DNA of 64,000 nucleotides from Scilla litardierei. Lineage: Eukaryota > Streptophyta > Magnoliopsida > Asparagales > Asparagaceae. A model generated the notes under the pieces. The model did not search any database. It was not told the origin of the DNA and saw only the letters and a list, made by a program, of their open reading frames with translations. Position numbers and translations under genes: made by a program. Below are positions 33,951-44,854 of this stretch, piece after piece. The stretch is from contig CM061135.1 of the NCBI GenBank assembly GCA_030789695.1, positions 109,004,301 through 109,068,300 on the forward strand, written 5' to 3'. The first letter of the stretch is position 1. Each line of letters opens with the position of its first letter.

Positions 33951-34560
33951 TACTAGTCATAACACGTGCCCTAAGGGCACGGGGCATTTAAAATATTTCC
34001 CCTCAAAATCTTTGATCCCCTAAATTTAAACAAACAACAATAAGTACAGAGCAATAATGGTTATTAGTTCCCCAAAACAATTTAGGGAAATTTAGTTCCT
34101 CAAAGATTTTAGTCCCCAAAATTTAGTTCACTCAAGCTTTTACCTATGCCATAAAGGAACCGTTCATTTAAAATAGTTCCCCCCTCAAAATCTTGGATCT
34201 CTAATTTTAAACAAACAACAATTAAAGGGCAATAATTATAATTTAGTTCCCCAAAAAATTTTAGTCTCTTCAAATTTTAGTTCCACATTCATTTAAAATA
34301 TTCCTCTTCAAATCTTGGATCCCTTAATTTAGTTTCCGAAAAAAATTTAGTTCACTCTAGATTTAGTCCCGCCTAAAAATTTCAAAAATGTTTAGGTCCC
34401 CAAATATTTATTCCCCAGAAATTAGTTCTCCCAAAAAATTTAGTTCCATCCAGATATAGCTCCCCCCAAAGTTTTAGGGTTTTCCCCCCAAATTTTCACA
34501 ATCTCTCATCCTACCACTAATTTCTCAAGATTCAATTCCATCCATATAATAGATAACCTG
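33951..34560. repeat. ~170-bp degenerate tandem repeat, TTTAGTTCCCC-rich; possible DNA-transposon relic
   Basis: Three decaying copies with TTCATTTAAAATA...CCCCTCAAAATCTTGGATC...AAACAAACAACAAT begin near 33985, 34165 and 34285. The left edge TACTAGTCATAACACGTGCCC followed by TAAGGGCACGG contains a small inverted repeat (GTGCCC/GGGCAC), reminiscent of a common plant non-autonomous element end. Family not assigned. Confidence 0.45.
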
Positions 34561-35088
34561 GTCTCTTGATTTTATTTTATATGTATTGATATCGTTGGAT
34601 CAACAATTTGAGTCGTTCAAAGAGTACAAAATGAAGAGGAGAGTTATACCTTATAAGTAAAATTTTCATTATAATCCAAAAAAATTGATCAGACGGTTTC
34701 ATTCAAACTCAAAGCAATCTCCATAGCACAACAACATAATATCAGCATAATAGCACAATAGTTAATAATAAACATATGTTATGCCTATGAAAACTAAATA
34801 ATATCCAACTCACATCCATAAAATATTGGAATATATGTATGCCAAATCCATAGAGATGTCTCTGTATGCCAAATCAGTTTCATTGGATGTGATCTATCAT
34901 GCCTAAACTACTTTAAAACAAAATTTTACTGATGAAATATCAAGAACCATTTTGAAATATCAATGACAAAATGGCATTTCCATAAACATATTTTACTTCA
35001 CTAAATATCATCAAAAGTGTAATGTTTGTTATCATCAATTCCAATCATATTTAATAATCATTGTATCATAATATGCCACATGCTTCAC
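34561..35088. other. No gene seen
   Basis: AT-rich, possibly intronic to the adjacent reverse-strand exon fragments. No repeat structure noticed. Confidence 0.35.
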
Positions 35089-35329
35089 CTGATAAAGGTT
35101 TACAGTCACAGCATAAGCAAGCTATTGATGATGGCAAGCAATGTAATGCTCCCTACCAAAGTCCCAAGCACTGAAATTTCCTTTCCAATATGAACACCGA
35201 CGAAGTGAAAATGCCCCTATCGCATATCCCATGTGCGGAATACAAAGCGGCTCATTAAAGGTGATCCAATGATGTGCTATGTCTCTAAACATTCTAAAGC
35301 AACCATTCGCATAATTGATGAAGTCGTCC
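35089..35329 (-). pseudogene. GH1 beta-glucosidase exon fragment
   Basis: A reverse-strand block bounded by an acceptor-like ATCATAG and a donor-like AG|GTGAAG reads DDFINYANGCFRMFRD, then HWITFNEP, the acid/base motif of plant family-1 glycosidases, then MGYAIG and RCS. A later stretch REHYIACHH...VNLYQ matches the EPYIVAHN...KLY region. It has a TAG in place of the expected residue after ACHHQ. Its ~240-bp size is that of a typical GH1 exon. I found no further GH1 exons nearby (about 1 kb checked), so it is probably a transposed or decayed fragment. Confidence 0.75.
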
Positions 35330-35835
35330 CTATGATATGTAAATCAATTAAGACAGTGCTTGGACTAATATTGCATTTGGATCTAGACTTATATTAAATC
35401 AATCCTTAAATACTCTCTTTCAAAAGTCTGGATATGACCAAAGACACATACGATAATTAAAAATGATCTAATTAAGAAACCAACCTTAGTGTAGCTACTA
35501 ATAACAACCACACACAACATTGAAGATTTGTTTGTTTCTTTATTTATTTTGAAACCCAAACATAAGAGAAAGCATATGAAGATGACTTGCAAATCAGATG
35601 TACACCTTGATTAAATGATGTTATAAGGAAAGAAAAGCATAAAATTGCATTTGGTTATGCCTCAGTGTATTGTGTACTCTTTCCTTCAACAATAATTGCT
35701 GAATAACCAAAGATACTCTACCAATCCATAAAATTTTAACATTTTCTAATATTTAATGACATAAATTCACCAATTAGACCAAAAAATGGCATACTTCTCA
35801 ATAAAATAAAACACATAAAAGTAGAAAGATATGAC

Positions 35836-35928
35836 CTTTATAAGATCGACAATATCAAGATACAGACACTGCCTCATGATGCTATTGGCCATGTTGGCAT
35901 CCAGTGCTCTGCCAAACCTTATTATCCT
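35836..35928 (-). CDS. Putative host exon, unidentified
   Basis: A 93-bp reverse-strand block of exactly 31 codons. It is preceded by AATGTAG and followed by AAAG|GTCATA, both good splice-site context. It encodes RIIRFGRALDANMANSIM and then RQCLYLDIVDLIK. The next block upstream (36007-36120) is also phase 0, with a 78-bp intron between. I do not recognise the protein and did not find more exons. Either a gene fragment or a low-level real gene cut by element 2 at 36189. Confidence 0.4.
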
Positions 35929-36006
35929 CTACATTAAAAGAAGCCATAAAAATCAAACTTTTACAAAATTCAAAAATAAAATAACCAGAAGACAGAAGAA
36001 ACCTAC

Positions 36007-36120
36007 ATGCTTAAAAAGCTGGTTGATGACGATCTGTAGATGCTCTTGTACCATGGGTAGTATGCCCTGGCCACCCTGAGAATCCACCGGGAAGTATGGT
36101 GACGCCGGTATTTGCAAATC
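36007..36120 (-). CDS. Putative host exon, unidentified (upstream neighbour)
   Basis: A 114-bp reverse-strand block of 38 codons between an acceptor-like TTTTGGAAG and a donor-like CAT|GTAGGT. It encodes DLQIPASPYFPVDSQGGQG and then ILPMVQEHLQIVINQLFKH. Codon usage and lack of stops suggest real coding sequence. It ends 68 bp from the LTR of element 2, so the 5' part of the gene would have been displaced or lost by that insertion. Confidence 0.4.
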
Positions 36121-36188
36121 CTTCCAAAACAAACAATTAATCAAATACAAACAAATACACTTAAAAATGCAACATACAATCAAGACTA

Positions 36189-36485
36189 TGTTGGATCTCC
36201 TGGCACACCAAATACACTAGATGGGGGCGAATAGTGTAAATCACGACGATATTGCAAAATTAAAAGTTAATAAAAAATTGCAATAAGAGTGCGGAAAATA
36301 AAAGGTCACAATCCAGAATAATTCAAACGCAAACACAAAATTTTTTATCCTAGATCGGATCCTTGTGATCCTTTATCCAGTCCTCTACCCCATAGAGATT
36401 TGAATCCACTAAATAACTTGCTCCTCACAAGTAATCAACGTACAAAGATGCCAACACTCCCCATGTTACAAACTTGTACAATCTC
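36189..36485 (-). repeat. Element 2 3' LTR, distal part (R/U5), with hairpin run
   Basis: Begins TGTTGGATCTCC. Hairpins on the plus strand: GGATC/GATCC loop CTTGT (36357-36371); CTCTA/TAGAG loop CCCCA (36383-36397); ACTTG/CAAGT loop CTCCTCA (36416-36432); AACA/TGTT loop CTCCCCA (36453-36467). A last one, AATCTCTT/AAGAGATT loop CACC, is split by element 1. 36481-36485 is the TSD atctc. Confidence 0.85.
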
Positions 36486-36671
36486 TGTAATGCCCTACCA
36501 GCTACTGCACAAGTACTAGAGGGGGGGTGAATAGTACTTTAAAATAATAAGGCGTATAATTCCAATATTAAATTGCACACAACTACCAAATCAATTTGCG
36601 GAAGCTTAAATTGAATGACAACAAAGAAATTAACAATGCTAACAAACGAAGTTAATGGGTTCGGATCCACC

Positions 36672-36868
36672 CAAGTCTCCCCGACTTGTTCCCGGTGATC
36701 CTACGTCCCAACCACTCGGATCCCCTCCGGATACTTGAGTTAGAAACCCTAACTCAAGATTTCCACTATGAATATCTTGTGAAAAACCTTCACAAGATCA
36801 AATCATACATGCAATGGCAAAGTGAATCCCACAACCCGGGATCACAAACTTCTCTCACAACCGAGAGA
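36672..36868 (-). repeat. Element 1 leader hairpins with recurrent loops
   Basis: Plus-strand stems: CAAGTC/GACTTG loop TCCCC (36672-36688); CGGA/TCCG loop TCCCC (36717-36729; the other LTR has five pairs, CCGGA/TCCGG); CTTGAGTTAG/CTAACTCAAG loop AAACC (36734-36758); ATCTTGTGAA/TTCACAAGAT loop AAACC (36774-36798); TCTCTC/GAGAGA loop ACAACC (36851-36868). All the stems listed are perfect. The set is repeated in the other LTR about 10,693 bp to the right. Confidence 0.85.
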
Positions 36869-37225
36869 GCCAATAAGCAAAACAAAAGAGTTTAAATGAA
36901 ATAAATACTCTTACCACAAAATCCTATACCTTGAGTTTTTCTTACCCAATAGGTGGAATGAAGGATTTGAGGAAGATGAAGTCACCAAGCCCTAGCACCA
37001 AGGAAATGAGCAGCAATGGGTGCCTAGGGAAGAGTTGGAGACTTGGATCAAGCAATAGCTTGAAAAGCTCACCAAGAACAAGCTTCTCTCTAGATCTAGA
37101 AATGAGAGAGAATGGGTTTCTTGTGAGGAAGAGAGCTTTAGATTTGAGGGAGAATAGCTATCTCTTTTGATCTCAATGAATCTCTGAATGGAAGCTCTTA
37201 CCTAGATAGAAATGACCTAGGTTCG

Positions 37226-37233
37226 TATTTATA
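37226..37233 (-). promoter_or_regulatory. TATA box of element 1 LTR
   Basis: Reverse strand CTATAAATAC, between the U3 hairpin array and the leader hairpins. Confidence 0.7.
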
Positions 37234-37287
37234 GGAACCCAAAAACACAAGTTAGGTCAATCATCAACGGATAGAAATCTGTGAGAA

Positions 37288-37826
37288 TTAGTCGGTCAAA
37301 GAACGATCACTGACCGACTAGTTCATCAACTAGTCGGTCAACCAAACAACGTGGACCGACTAAGAGTAGATCTGAGAAGAGATAGAATTTCAGACCTAGA
37401 AATCTAGTCGGTCCAAGAACACTTTCTGACCGACTAGTTTCACAACTAGTCGGTCAGTCAATGAACGTAGACCGACTAAGAGGTAAAATAACTTAGTCTG
37501 AATGCAAAGTGACTTAGTCGGTCCAAGAACAAAAGTTGACCGACTAGATTGTCAACTAGTCGGTCATCAAACGTTCTTAGACCGACTAACGGTAAACAGC
37601 AGCTCAGGAGAAATTTAGAGTGAACAGTAAGTCACAACTAGTCGGTCAAAGAAGCATCACTGACCGACTAGTTCACAAACTAGTTGGTCGGTGAGTCAAC
37701 GTAGACCGACTAACTGTAAACAGTAAAGTCCAAGAAATTAAGGAATCAAACTAGTCGGTCCAAGAACAGTTGCCGACCGACTAGATCACCATCTAGTCGG
37801 TCAGTACTTGTTCTTGTACCAACTAA
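37288..37826 (-). repeat. Five ~76-nt ACCGACTAG hairpin units in the U3 of element 1 (3' LTR)
   Basis: Units start at 37288, 37404, 37514, 37637 and about 37750 (spacing 110-123 bp). Each has the alternating half-sites (T/C)TAGTCGGTC, GACCGACTAG, CTAGTCGGTC, GACCGACTAA. Spacers pair in unit 3 (AAGAAC with GTTCTT) and unit 5 (CAAGAACA with TGTTCTTG). The reverse complement of unit 3 with its flank matches the Ty3 LTR array at about 3175-3270. Second copy at about 47981-48519. Confidence 0.9.
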
Positions 37827-38227
37827 CATGCACAACAAAGTCCGAATCGAAGCGCGACGCTTCGAGGAAGTTAGAATGAACTTGTGCAAGGATCCTAGAG
37901 CTACGAAATGAGCGTAATGAAGATAGAAACGTAAGATATACTCAAGGCTTAACATTCTATCAATCGAAACTAAAAGACTATAAATAAAACCTTAATAAAC
38001 GGTCTTTGAGAGCTTCGATTGAATCTTCATAACTTCCAAAGCGTTGCAGGAGCTTCAACGAAGCTTTAGGCTTGAATACGAGCTTTTGGAAGTGTTGAGA
38101 TGTCGCTTTGAATATTCTCGTGAAATTGGCGACGATCTCCAATACTGCGCTCACAAATTGTTAGTTCATGAATTATTTATGTTTGCTCATCATCCAAAAC
38201 CAAATCCGGGGAGTCCAATATTCAACA

Positions 38228-38241
38228 TTCTCCCCCTTTTT
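38228..38241 (-). promoter_or_regulatory. Polypurine tract of element 1
   Basis: Reverse strand AAAAAGGGGGAGAA directly before the LTR start TGTTGAATA. Confidence 0.85.
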
Positions 38242-39163
38242 GGTGATGACAAACCAACATAAATAATAATCAAAGATAATAATTCAAATGTAAAATACTT
38301 ACTCCCCCTGCATTGATGATACGTTAATTCCAAAATGAATATAAATGAATTGCATCAAGCAGACGAGTAAGATAAATAAAATGAATTGATTTTTGAAATA
38401 TCGGATTTTGAAAATCCTTATATGTATCTTAACTCCCCCTGAATCTAACATATCAAACTAGATTCTTTGAAATTGAGTTAAATTTTTCATTTGCGCTATT
38501 TATTATCATTATCTCTCCCCCTTTGGCATTATCCCAAAAATGGGGGTCATACAACGACAACAATTAGGAAATGTAAAATCCAACATCGGGAGTCGTAGAC
38601 AAAGACAATGGACCAACTTGACACCAAGGGAAAATGAAAATTCAAAACAAGGTGTGTCAAATTTTCCATTATCAATAAAAATCAATGATAATCCAATTCA
38701 TCAAAAATACCAAATGTTTATTCATTTCTTGAATAAAGAAACATACTCTTCAATATTCAATATTCTTGGTCAAATTTGTGCATGGAAAACAATTCTATAC
38801 AATTATAGAATTTAAATCTATGAAACCAAGTTTTGAATCGTCGAGCGACAAAATAACATAGCATGGACATTGAATGAGAATGAATGTGCACGACGAAATA
38901 AATATCACAACATGAACATCGATGTATATATAGAAATGATAACAAGATGAGTACATCCAAAAAGATATCCAATATAAATGAAGTACATCACATCAAGTGC
39001 TACACATAATAAAAAAGAAATACATCAACATCATTGATACAACATCATCGACATCAACCAAAATACATGAAAACATCATAACCCTCATACTCTATCCTAA
39101 CCCAAAATACTCTCGCTAAGATATATCATCCAAAGCGTATATGGAGAGTCCTCGGAACAACGA
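38242..39163 (-). other. Non-coding region between envelope-like ORF and PPT of element 1
   Basis: AT-rich; two further CTCCCCCT stretches (38300-38310, 38431-38441) are PPT-like on the reverse strand. No ORF supported. Confidence 0.55.
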
Positions 39164-40822
39164 TCACGAGGAGGAGGCTGGATCTGCAGCGTCCGTGGGT
39201 CCAGTCGACGGAGTGGACTCAGGATCTGCAGGGAGTAGAGGTGTCTCAACAGATGGAATCGTCGGGGCAGGAGTCGAGATCTCAGCAACATGCTCAACAG
39301 TAGCAAGGGTCTCGACAGCAGAAGTGTCAACTGGAATATCAGCAGGCTCAGCAACAGGGTCAGCAGCAGGCTCAGAAGACTGAAGTGCTGAAGCAGAAGG
39401 CTCTGGAGCACCGGAAGTGGTGCCAACTCCAGGAGCAGAAGTGGTAGTACCAGCAACAGCAGCAGCAGTGGCCTCATCGCCACGGGCAAAAGAAGTAGCA
39501 AGCTCGTCAAGCTCCTCATCGTCCATATCCTCGGCCTCAGACACCGAAGGAGGAAGCTCAATCCCCATCATACGAGCCATACGGCAGACTACCTCCTCAG
39601 TACGAGCCAAACGGGAGTCGTGCTGACGAAGTAGGCGTACGACATCGTCCAATGTAGCAGGGGAAGAGGAGGCTGCAGCAGCTGACGGAGTAGACTGAGA
39701 TGCAGATGCGGTAGACCTCTGCACGTGACGAAGAGCCGCTAGAGATTTCTTCACGGCCGTCGCGTTCAGAGGCGTACCCAAGGGACGCTCATCGTCAGGA
39801 GGGAGGGGGACACGGAAATGACGGAATACGAGAGTCAACAGGCAAGGGTACGGAATGTGTGCAGACTTATTGGTCTTGCGTATACACTCGAAAGAATCCA
39901 TCTTATCGAGTATCACGCGAGCCCAATTAATCTCGCACCCTAAGAAAAGAGCGTATATGAGTTTCAAGAACGGCTGGGATGGGAGTGAAGAGGATCCATA
40001 CTTAGGGAGGAGACACGACTTCAAAATCAGGTTAAGAACCCACGCATTCGGCTTAAAAGATTTCGATGGAACACCAATGAATGCGGAGGGGATAACCTGG
40101 AAAATCTCTGAAAGAATAGACTGATCCAAGGAAGAAATGTCGTCTACGGAAATGTCCGAAGGGAGGAGGCCACACGACGAGCAACCAAGAATCTCCCCCA
40201 AGATTTCTGCCGTGAGAACTATAGGAGTTCCCAAGACAGTCGTCTCAATGGAGTGGCTGGCGTCGTACTGGCCTCGAATACGGTTGGCATAGAACAATTT
40301 CACGAGGCGAGGGTACGGTTTGGGATTGGCCTTGGGGTCGTATCGGAGATAATCTAGAAGACCACTATAAGACAGAAGATCAGCAAGGCCGAGAAAATCA
40401 GAGAACTGAACGTAATGCTCTAACAACAGTGGACAGTGTTCTATACGGTTGTACGCGGCGAGACACTGAGGGTCATCGCGGCACAATGATATGTCTACAC
40501 CGCCAACTGGCATAGGAGCTTTACCCTTGGCCTTACGGGTCTTCAGAGGTGGAGTAGGTTCCCTAGTAGGCTCATCCTCTGGGATAAATTCAGAGTCGGA
40601 ATCGGGAGGAGTAGCCGGAGTGTGAAGAATAGGCTTTTTGGTCTTGGATTTACGGGGTTTGACTATGGCAGTCCTAGGCTTCTTAGGAGGAGGCGAAGAT
40701 GGAGAGGCTGGGGTAGACTTGGCACGACGCTTAGGCTTCGGGGGATTCCTAGGGTCCGAAGGTTGTTCTACGGTCATAGGAGAGGCCCCGGAAGAGGCGA
40801 TAGGAATTCGAGTCTTAGCCAT
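39164..40822 (-). CDS. SIRE-type envelope-like ORF (putative plant transposon protein family), 552 aa, intact
   Basis: Starts at ATG 40822 and ends TGA at 39164. Residues 1-120 are Pro/Lys-rich and basic (KPKRRAK, PPKKPR, KPRKSKTKK), which looks more like a nuclear or nucleic-acid-binding tail than a signal peptide. Residues about 125-345 form the family domain: FYANRIRG, WVLNLILKSCLLP, CEINWARVILDKM, PYPCLLTLVFRHF. The C-terminal 200 residues are Ala/Ser/Pro/Thr-rich and acidic. It lies downstream of pol on the same strand, the position of the SIRE1 envelope-like ORF. Role unproven; no clear C-terminal anchor is visible. It is open over its whole length, matching the youth of the element. 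Confidence 0.8.
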   Translation of the reverse strand: MAKTRIPIASSGASPMTVEQPSDPRNPPKPKRRAKSTPASPSSPPPKKPRTAIVKPRKSKTKKPILHTPATPPDSDSEFIPEDEPTREPTPPLKTRKAKGKAPMPVGGVDISLCRDDPQCLAAYNRIEHCPLLLEHYVQFSDFLGLADLLSYSGLLDYLRYDPKANPKPYPRLVKLFYANRIRGQYDASHSIETTVLGTPIVLTAEILGEILGCSSCGLLPSDISVDDISSLDQSILSEIFQVIPSAFIGVPSKSFKPNAWVLNLILKSCLLPKYGSSSLPSQPFLKLIYALFLGCEINWARVILDKMDSFECIRKTNKSAHIPYPCLLTLVFRHFRVPLPPDDERPLGTPLNATAVKKSLAALRHVQRSTASASQSTPSAAAASSSPATLDDVVRLLRQHDSRLARTEEVVCRMARMMGIELPPSVSEAEDMDDEELDELATSFARGDEATAAAVAGTTTSAPGVGTTSGAPEPSASALQSSEPAADPVAEPADIPVDTSAVETLATVEHVAEISTPAPTIPSVETPLLPADPESTPSTGPTDAADPASSS

Positions 40823-41099
40823 TGTACTACGAGCACAATCAATCGAAGAAAATCACAAGCAACCTAGAGATCACAAGCTAACAACCCTAGAAATCAAGAA
40901 ATTCGAAAATAAACCAAACCCTAGAATACCTAGGAGGAGAAATCGAACCCTAGGGCAAGAAATCGACCTAGGAGAGGGAGGAAGATACCTAGGGGGTGGA
41001 GTCGACGGCGGCGGACGGCGGCGATGGCCGGAGAAATGGCCGGAGACGACGAGAATGCGAAGGGGCTCGATGGGGGTTTGGGGTTTTCGAGTGTGAGCT

Positions 41100-41495
41100 G
41101 GAGAGAAGACCGACTAATTAAGAAATTAGTCGAACGAAAAATGAGTATAAGTCGGTCTGGAATCAAAAAGACGTAACTGCCCTAACACACTTAGTCGGTC
41201 ACAGTTCAAGCACTGACCGACTAGATTACGATCTAGTCGGTCGGTCAATGAGCTTGAACCGACTAAGTCGAAACAGAGGCACAGAGTGATTTTTAGGGCT
41301 AGATTTAGTCGGTCGCAGTATACTTACTGACCGACTAGTTTTCAATCTAGTCGGTCGGAAAGTGTACTATGACCGACTAACGAAAGAAAATGATAGGAGA
41401 TGGATATTTGCTTGATCTAGTCGGTCTGAGTTCATTTGCTGACCGACTAGATGAGCATCTAGTCGGTTGACAAGAGAACTGAAACCGACTAGAAG
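41100..41495 (-). repeat. ACCGACTAG hairpin array in the pol-env spacer of element 1
   Basis: Three full units at about 41190-41267, 41307-41380 and 41417-41492, plus a partial one at 41107-41158. Half-sites are as in the LTR, but the paired inner spacers differ: TTCAAGC with GCTTGAA, AGTATACTT with AAGTGTACT (one G-T type mismatch), AGTTC with GAACT. The array lies between the pol stop and the envelope-like ATG. Confidence 0.9.
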
Positions 41496-41736
41496 AGTCC
41501 AAAAGTAGAAATTTGATTTCTCTTCACAAACCACTTGGATGAAACATCCTAACTCACTCATTAGTCATCTAAATTACCCCATAAAACGTCGAAATCTTAA
41601 ATACGACATTGAAATACGAATTCGATCATAAATTCAAATAAATCACATAAAATTCCCAAAAATTCAATTAATCTAGCATGAATGAAATATCGCGAAATAT
41701 ATTAGCATGCAAGATGATTGAATTTAAATATGAATC

Positions 41737-44700
41737 CTATATCTCGGATTCACCCATAATCCCCAATTCTCGACGCAACCGCACAAAGGAGTCCTCCTTT
41801 AGGGGTTTCGTGAAAATATCGGCGATTTGCTTTTGGGTTTCAACGTACACTAAAATGATGTCCTTTTTAGCAACATGATCATCTAAGAAATGGTGTCGGA
41901 CATCTATGTGTTTTGATCGGGAATGGTGCACCGGATTCTTTGAAAGACAAATAGCACTTTGGTTATCCACCATGATAGGGCTAGTATCACAATGAATACC
42001 AAAATCCTTCAATGTGTGTCTCATCCAAAGAACCTGGGCACAAGCGGCACCGGCGGCAATGTATTCCGCCTCGGTGGTTGAAAGTGATACCGAATTTTGC
42101 TTCTTGGAAAACCAAGAGACAAGAGAATTTCCTAGAAAATGGCAAGTGCCACTAGTACTTTTCCTGTCGGATTTGCATCCCGCATAATCAGCGTCACTAT
42201 ATGAGACTAACTCATATGTGCTAGATCTCGGATAAAGTAATCCAAAATCTAAAGTGTAACTTAGATAGCGAAAAATACGTTTAACCGCTACTAAGTGAGA
42301 ATCCTTAGGTTGAGACAGATAACGAGCACATATACATACGGCAAACATAATATCGGGCCTACTCGCGGTAAGATAAAGTAAGCTACCTATCATACCTCGA
42401 TATAGACGAATGTCTACATCTTTTCCGCCCGTATCTTTATCAAGATGCGTAGTCGTGCTCATTGGAGTCTTTTTCCCGGAGGCATTCTCCATTCCAAATC
42501 GCTTTAGCAACTCCACCGTGTACTTCGTTTGGTGGATGAAGATTGCATCGTTCAATTGGCGAATTTGGAGACCTAAGAAATATTTGAGTTCGCCCATGTG
42601 GCTCATCTCAAATTGTTCCTTCATCACATTAGAAAACTCTTCGCAAAGAGCGAAGTTAGTAGCACCGAAAATGATATCATCAACATAAATTTGAACTAAT
42701 AAAATATCATTATTCGCATGCTTAATAAAAAGTGTTGAATCGGCTTCGCCCATTTTAAAATTCAAATCCAAAAGAAAATTCTTTAGGCGATCATACCAAG
42801 CTCGAGGAGCTTGTCTCAAACCATAAAGAGCTTTCTTTAGTTTAAAAACGTGATTTGGAAATTTTTCATTTATGAAGCCCGGAGGTTGAGAAACGTAAAC
42901 TTCCTCAACGACATCTCCGTTTAAAAATGCACTTTTAACATCCATTTGAAATAATTTAAAATTCTTATGGCATGCAAAAGACAAAAGTAATATAATTGAT
43001 TCTAATCTAGCTACCGGAGCGAAAGATTCTTCGAAATCGATACCTTCCTCTTGACGATAGCCTTGAGCTACTAACCGAGCTTTGTTCCGGACGACGACTT
43101 GGTTTTCGTCGATTTTGTTCTTGAAGATCCACTTTGTCCCTATGACGGTGTGGTTCTTCGATGGCAATGGAACAAGCTCCCAAACTTCATTCCTCTCGAA
43201 TTGAATGAGCTCCTCCTCCATGGCTAAGATCCAAGCGCTATCTTCGCATGCTTCATTAATATTCTTTGGCTCTATCGATGAGGCAAAGGCACAATTTGCG
43301 AAGTGGTGGACTTGTGATCTCGTCTTGACACTATCTTGAATATTGCCAATGACTTGCTCATGGGGATGGTCACGAACGGTATGAAGCCGTTTGGGAATAC
43401 CTTGATCACTAGGAACATTCTCAACAACTTCATTAGTTGGGTTAGTCTCAATAGAATCAATAGAATCATTAGACTTAGAATTATCAAATGAATCACATAA
43501 AACATCCAAAGAATCATTATCATTTGAAATTCGAGTTGGGACAAATCCTTCATTAAATGAGACATGAAGCGACTCCTCGATCGTTGAGGTTCGTTTGTTG
43601 AATATCCGGTAGGCTTTGCTACGCGAAGAATATCCGACAAAAATCCCCTCATCGGATCTTGGATCGAATTTGTCCAAACTACCATATGTGTTCTTAATAA
43701 AACATTTCGAACCAAAAACACGAAAATGTTTAACTTGAGGCAACCTACCAAACAACAATTCATAACAAGTTTGTTTAGTGCCGGGCCTCAAAAAGTATTC
43801 TATTAAACACATAGCAAGCGGTGTGTACCGCTTCCGCCCAAAATTGATGGCCAAGTTGGCTATCATCAAGCATAGTGCGAGCACACTCCACTAGCGTCCT
43901 ATTCTTTCTCTCAACTACACCATTTTGAGGAGGTGCACGAGGGAAAGAGAAGGTGTGAGTAATACCAACTTCATCACAAAATGTCTCAAAAGACTCATTC
44001 TCAAATTCACCTCCATGATCACTACGAATAGTGACAATGGTGGTTCCTAAGAGATTTTGTACTTTCTTAACAAAAATTGTGAAGTTTTCAAAAGCTTCAT
44101 TTTTATTACACAATGAAAATACCCAAGTAAATCTTGAATAGTCATCTACGATGACAAGTCCATACCTTGCATTTCCTAAGGAAGCTACTCTAGTTGGCCC
44201 AAATAAATCTAGATGTAATAGCTCTAGTGGCCTTTTAGTAGAGATGCTTTTCTTAGGTTTAAATGAAGATTTAGGAAGCTTGCCGCGTTGACAACAATCA
44301 CAAAAACTTTTCTTTTCAAAAACAAGCTTCGGAAAACCTTTAATAGAATTCAATTTTGAAAGCTTATATAGTGTTCCAAAGTTCACATGTCCAAAGCGTC
44401 GATGCCATAAGTGTTGTTCACTTGTTTTGGCAACGAGACATTGTTCATATGACTTAGGAAGATCCAAAATATAAATGTCTTTACGACGAGTTCCGGAAAA
44501 TAATAATTTTTCATTATCCTTTCTTAAAATATGACACAATCCTTTCGCAAAGCCAACTTTGTAACCTTTGTCACAAAGTTGACTTATTGAAATAAGATTA
44601 TGATTTAAACCACTAACAAGATAAACATCACTAATTAATGGTTTAGAAGGGTTACCGACTTTACCAACACCTATGATGGTTCCGCTCTCGTTGCCTCCAA

Positions 44701-44854
44701 ATACGACGCGGTTTCCATTCGCAATGGGAACCACTCCAGAGAGCAAACGAGCGTCACCCGTCATGTGTTTGGAGCACCCGCTATCGAGTATCCAATTCCC
44801 TTTGGAGCTAAATTTAAATTCGTTGCTCCTTTTCTTTTTCTTTTCCTTGAGTAC
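41737..44854 (-). pseudogene. Element 1 pol: protease, integrase, RT, RNase H (single frameshift)
   Basis: Protease motif WILDSGCSKHMTG (44790-44755). Integrase: HHCC region HRRFGH...FCDCCQRG, DDE residues in HLDLFGP, IRSDHGGEFEN and VVERKNR. After the frameshift at the five-base A run 43790-43794, RT shows [16 protein letters not shown], the catalytic [12 protein letters not shown] and YFLGLQ. RNase H shows [18 protein letters not shown] and DNQSAI, ending at 41737. The frame is closed by TAG just upstream of 44854 and has no ATG before the protease, so expression depends on joining to gag (see the 44855-44913 entry). Otherwise all catalytic residues are present. Confidence 0.9.

Larger units (their letters stand above)
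36486..38227 (-). repeat. 3' LTR of element 1
   Basis: TGTAATGCC...ATTCAACA, 1742 bp. On the element's strand: U3 with five ACCGACTAG hairpin units (37826 to 37288), a CTATAAATA box at 37226-37233, then a leader with five hairpins (36868 to 36672). Short ORFs in it occur in both LTRs and are not genes. Confidence 0.95.

Noticed and set aside
39097..41096. Leu-rich and Val/Ser-rich frames overlapping the envelope-like ORF
   Set aside because: Shadow frames of a Pro/Ala/Ser-rich coding sequence; the 552-codon frame has the family motifs.
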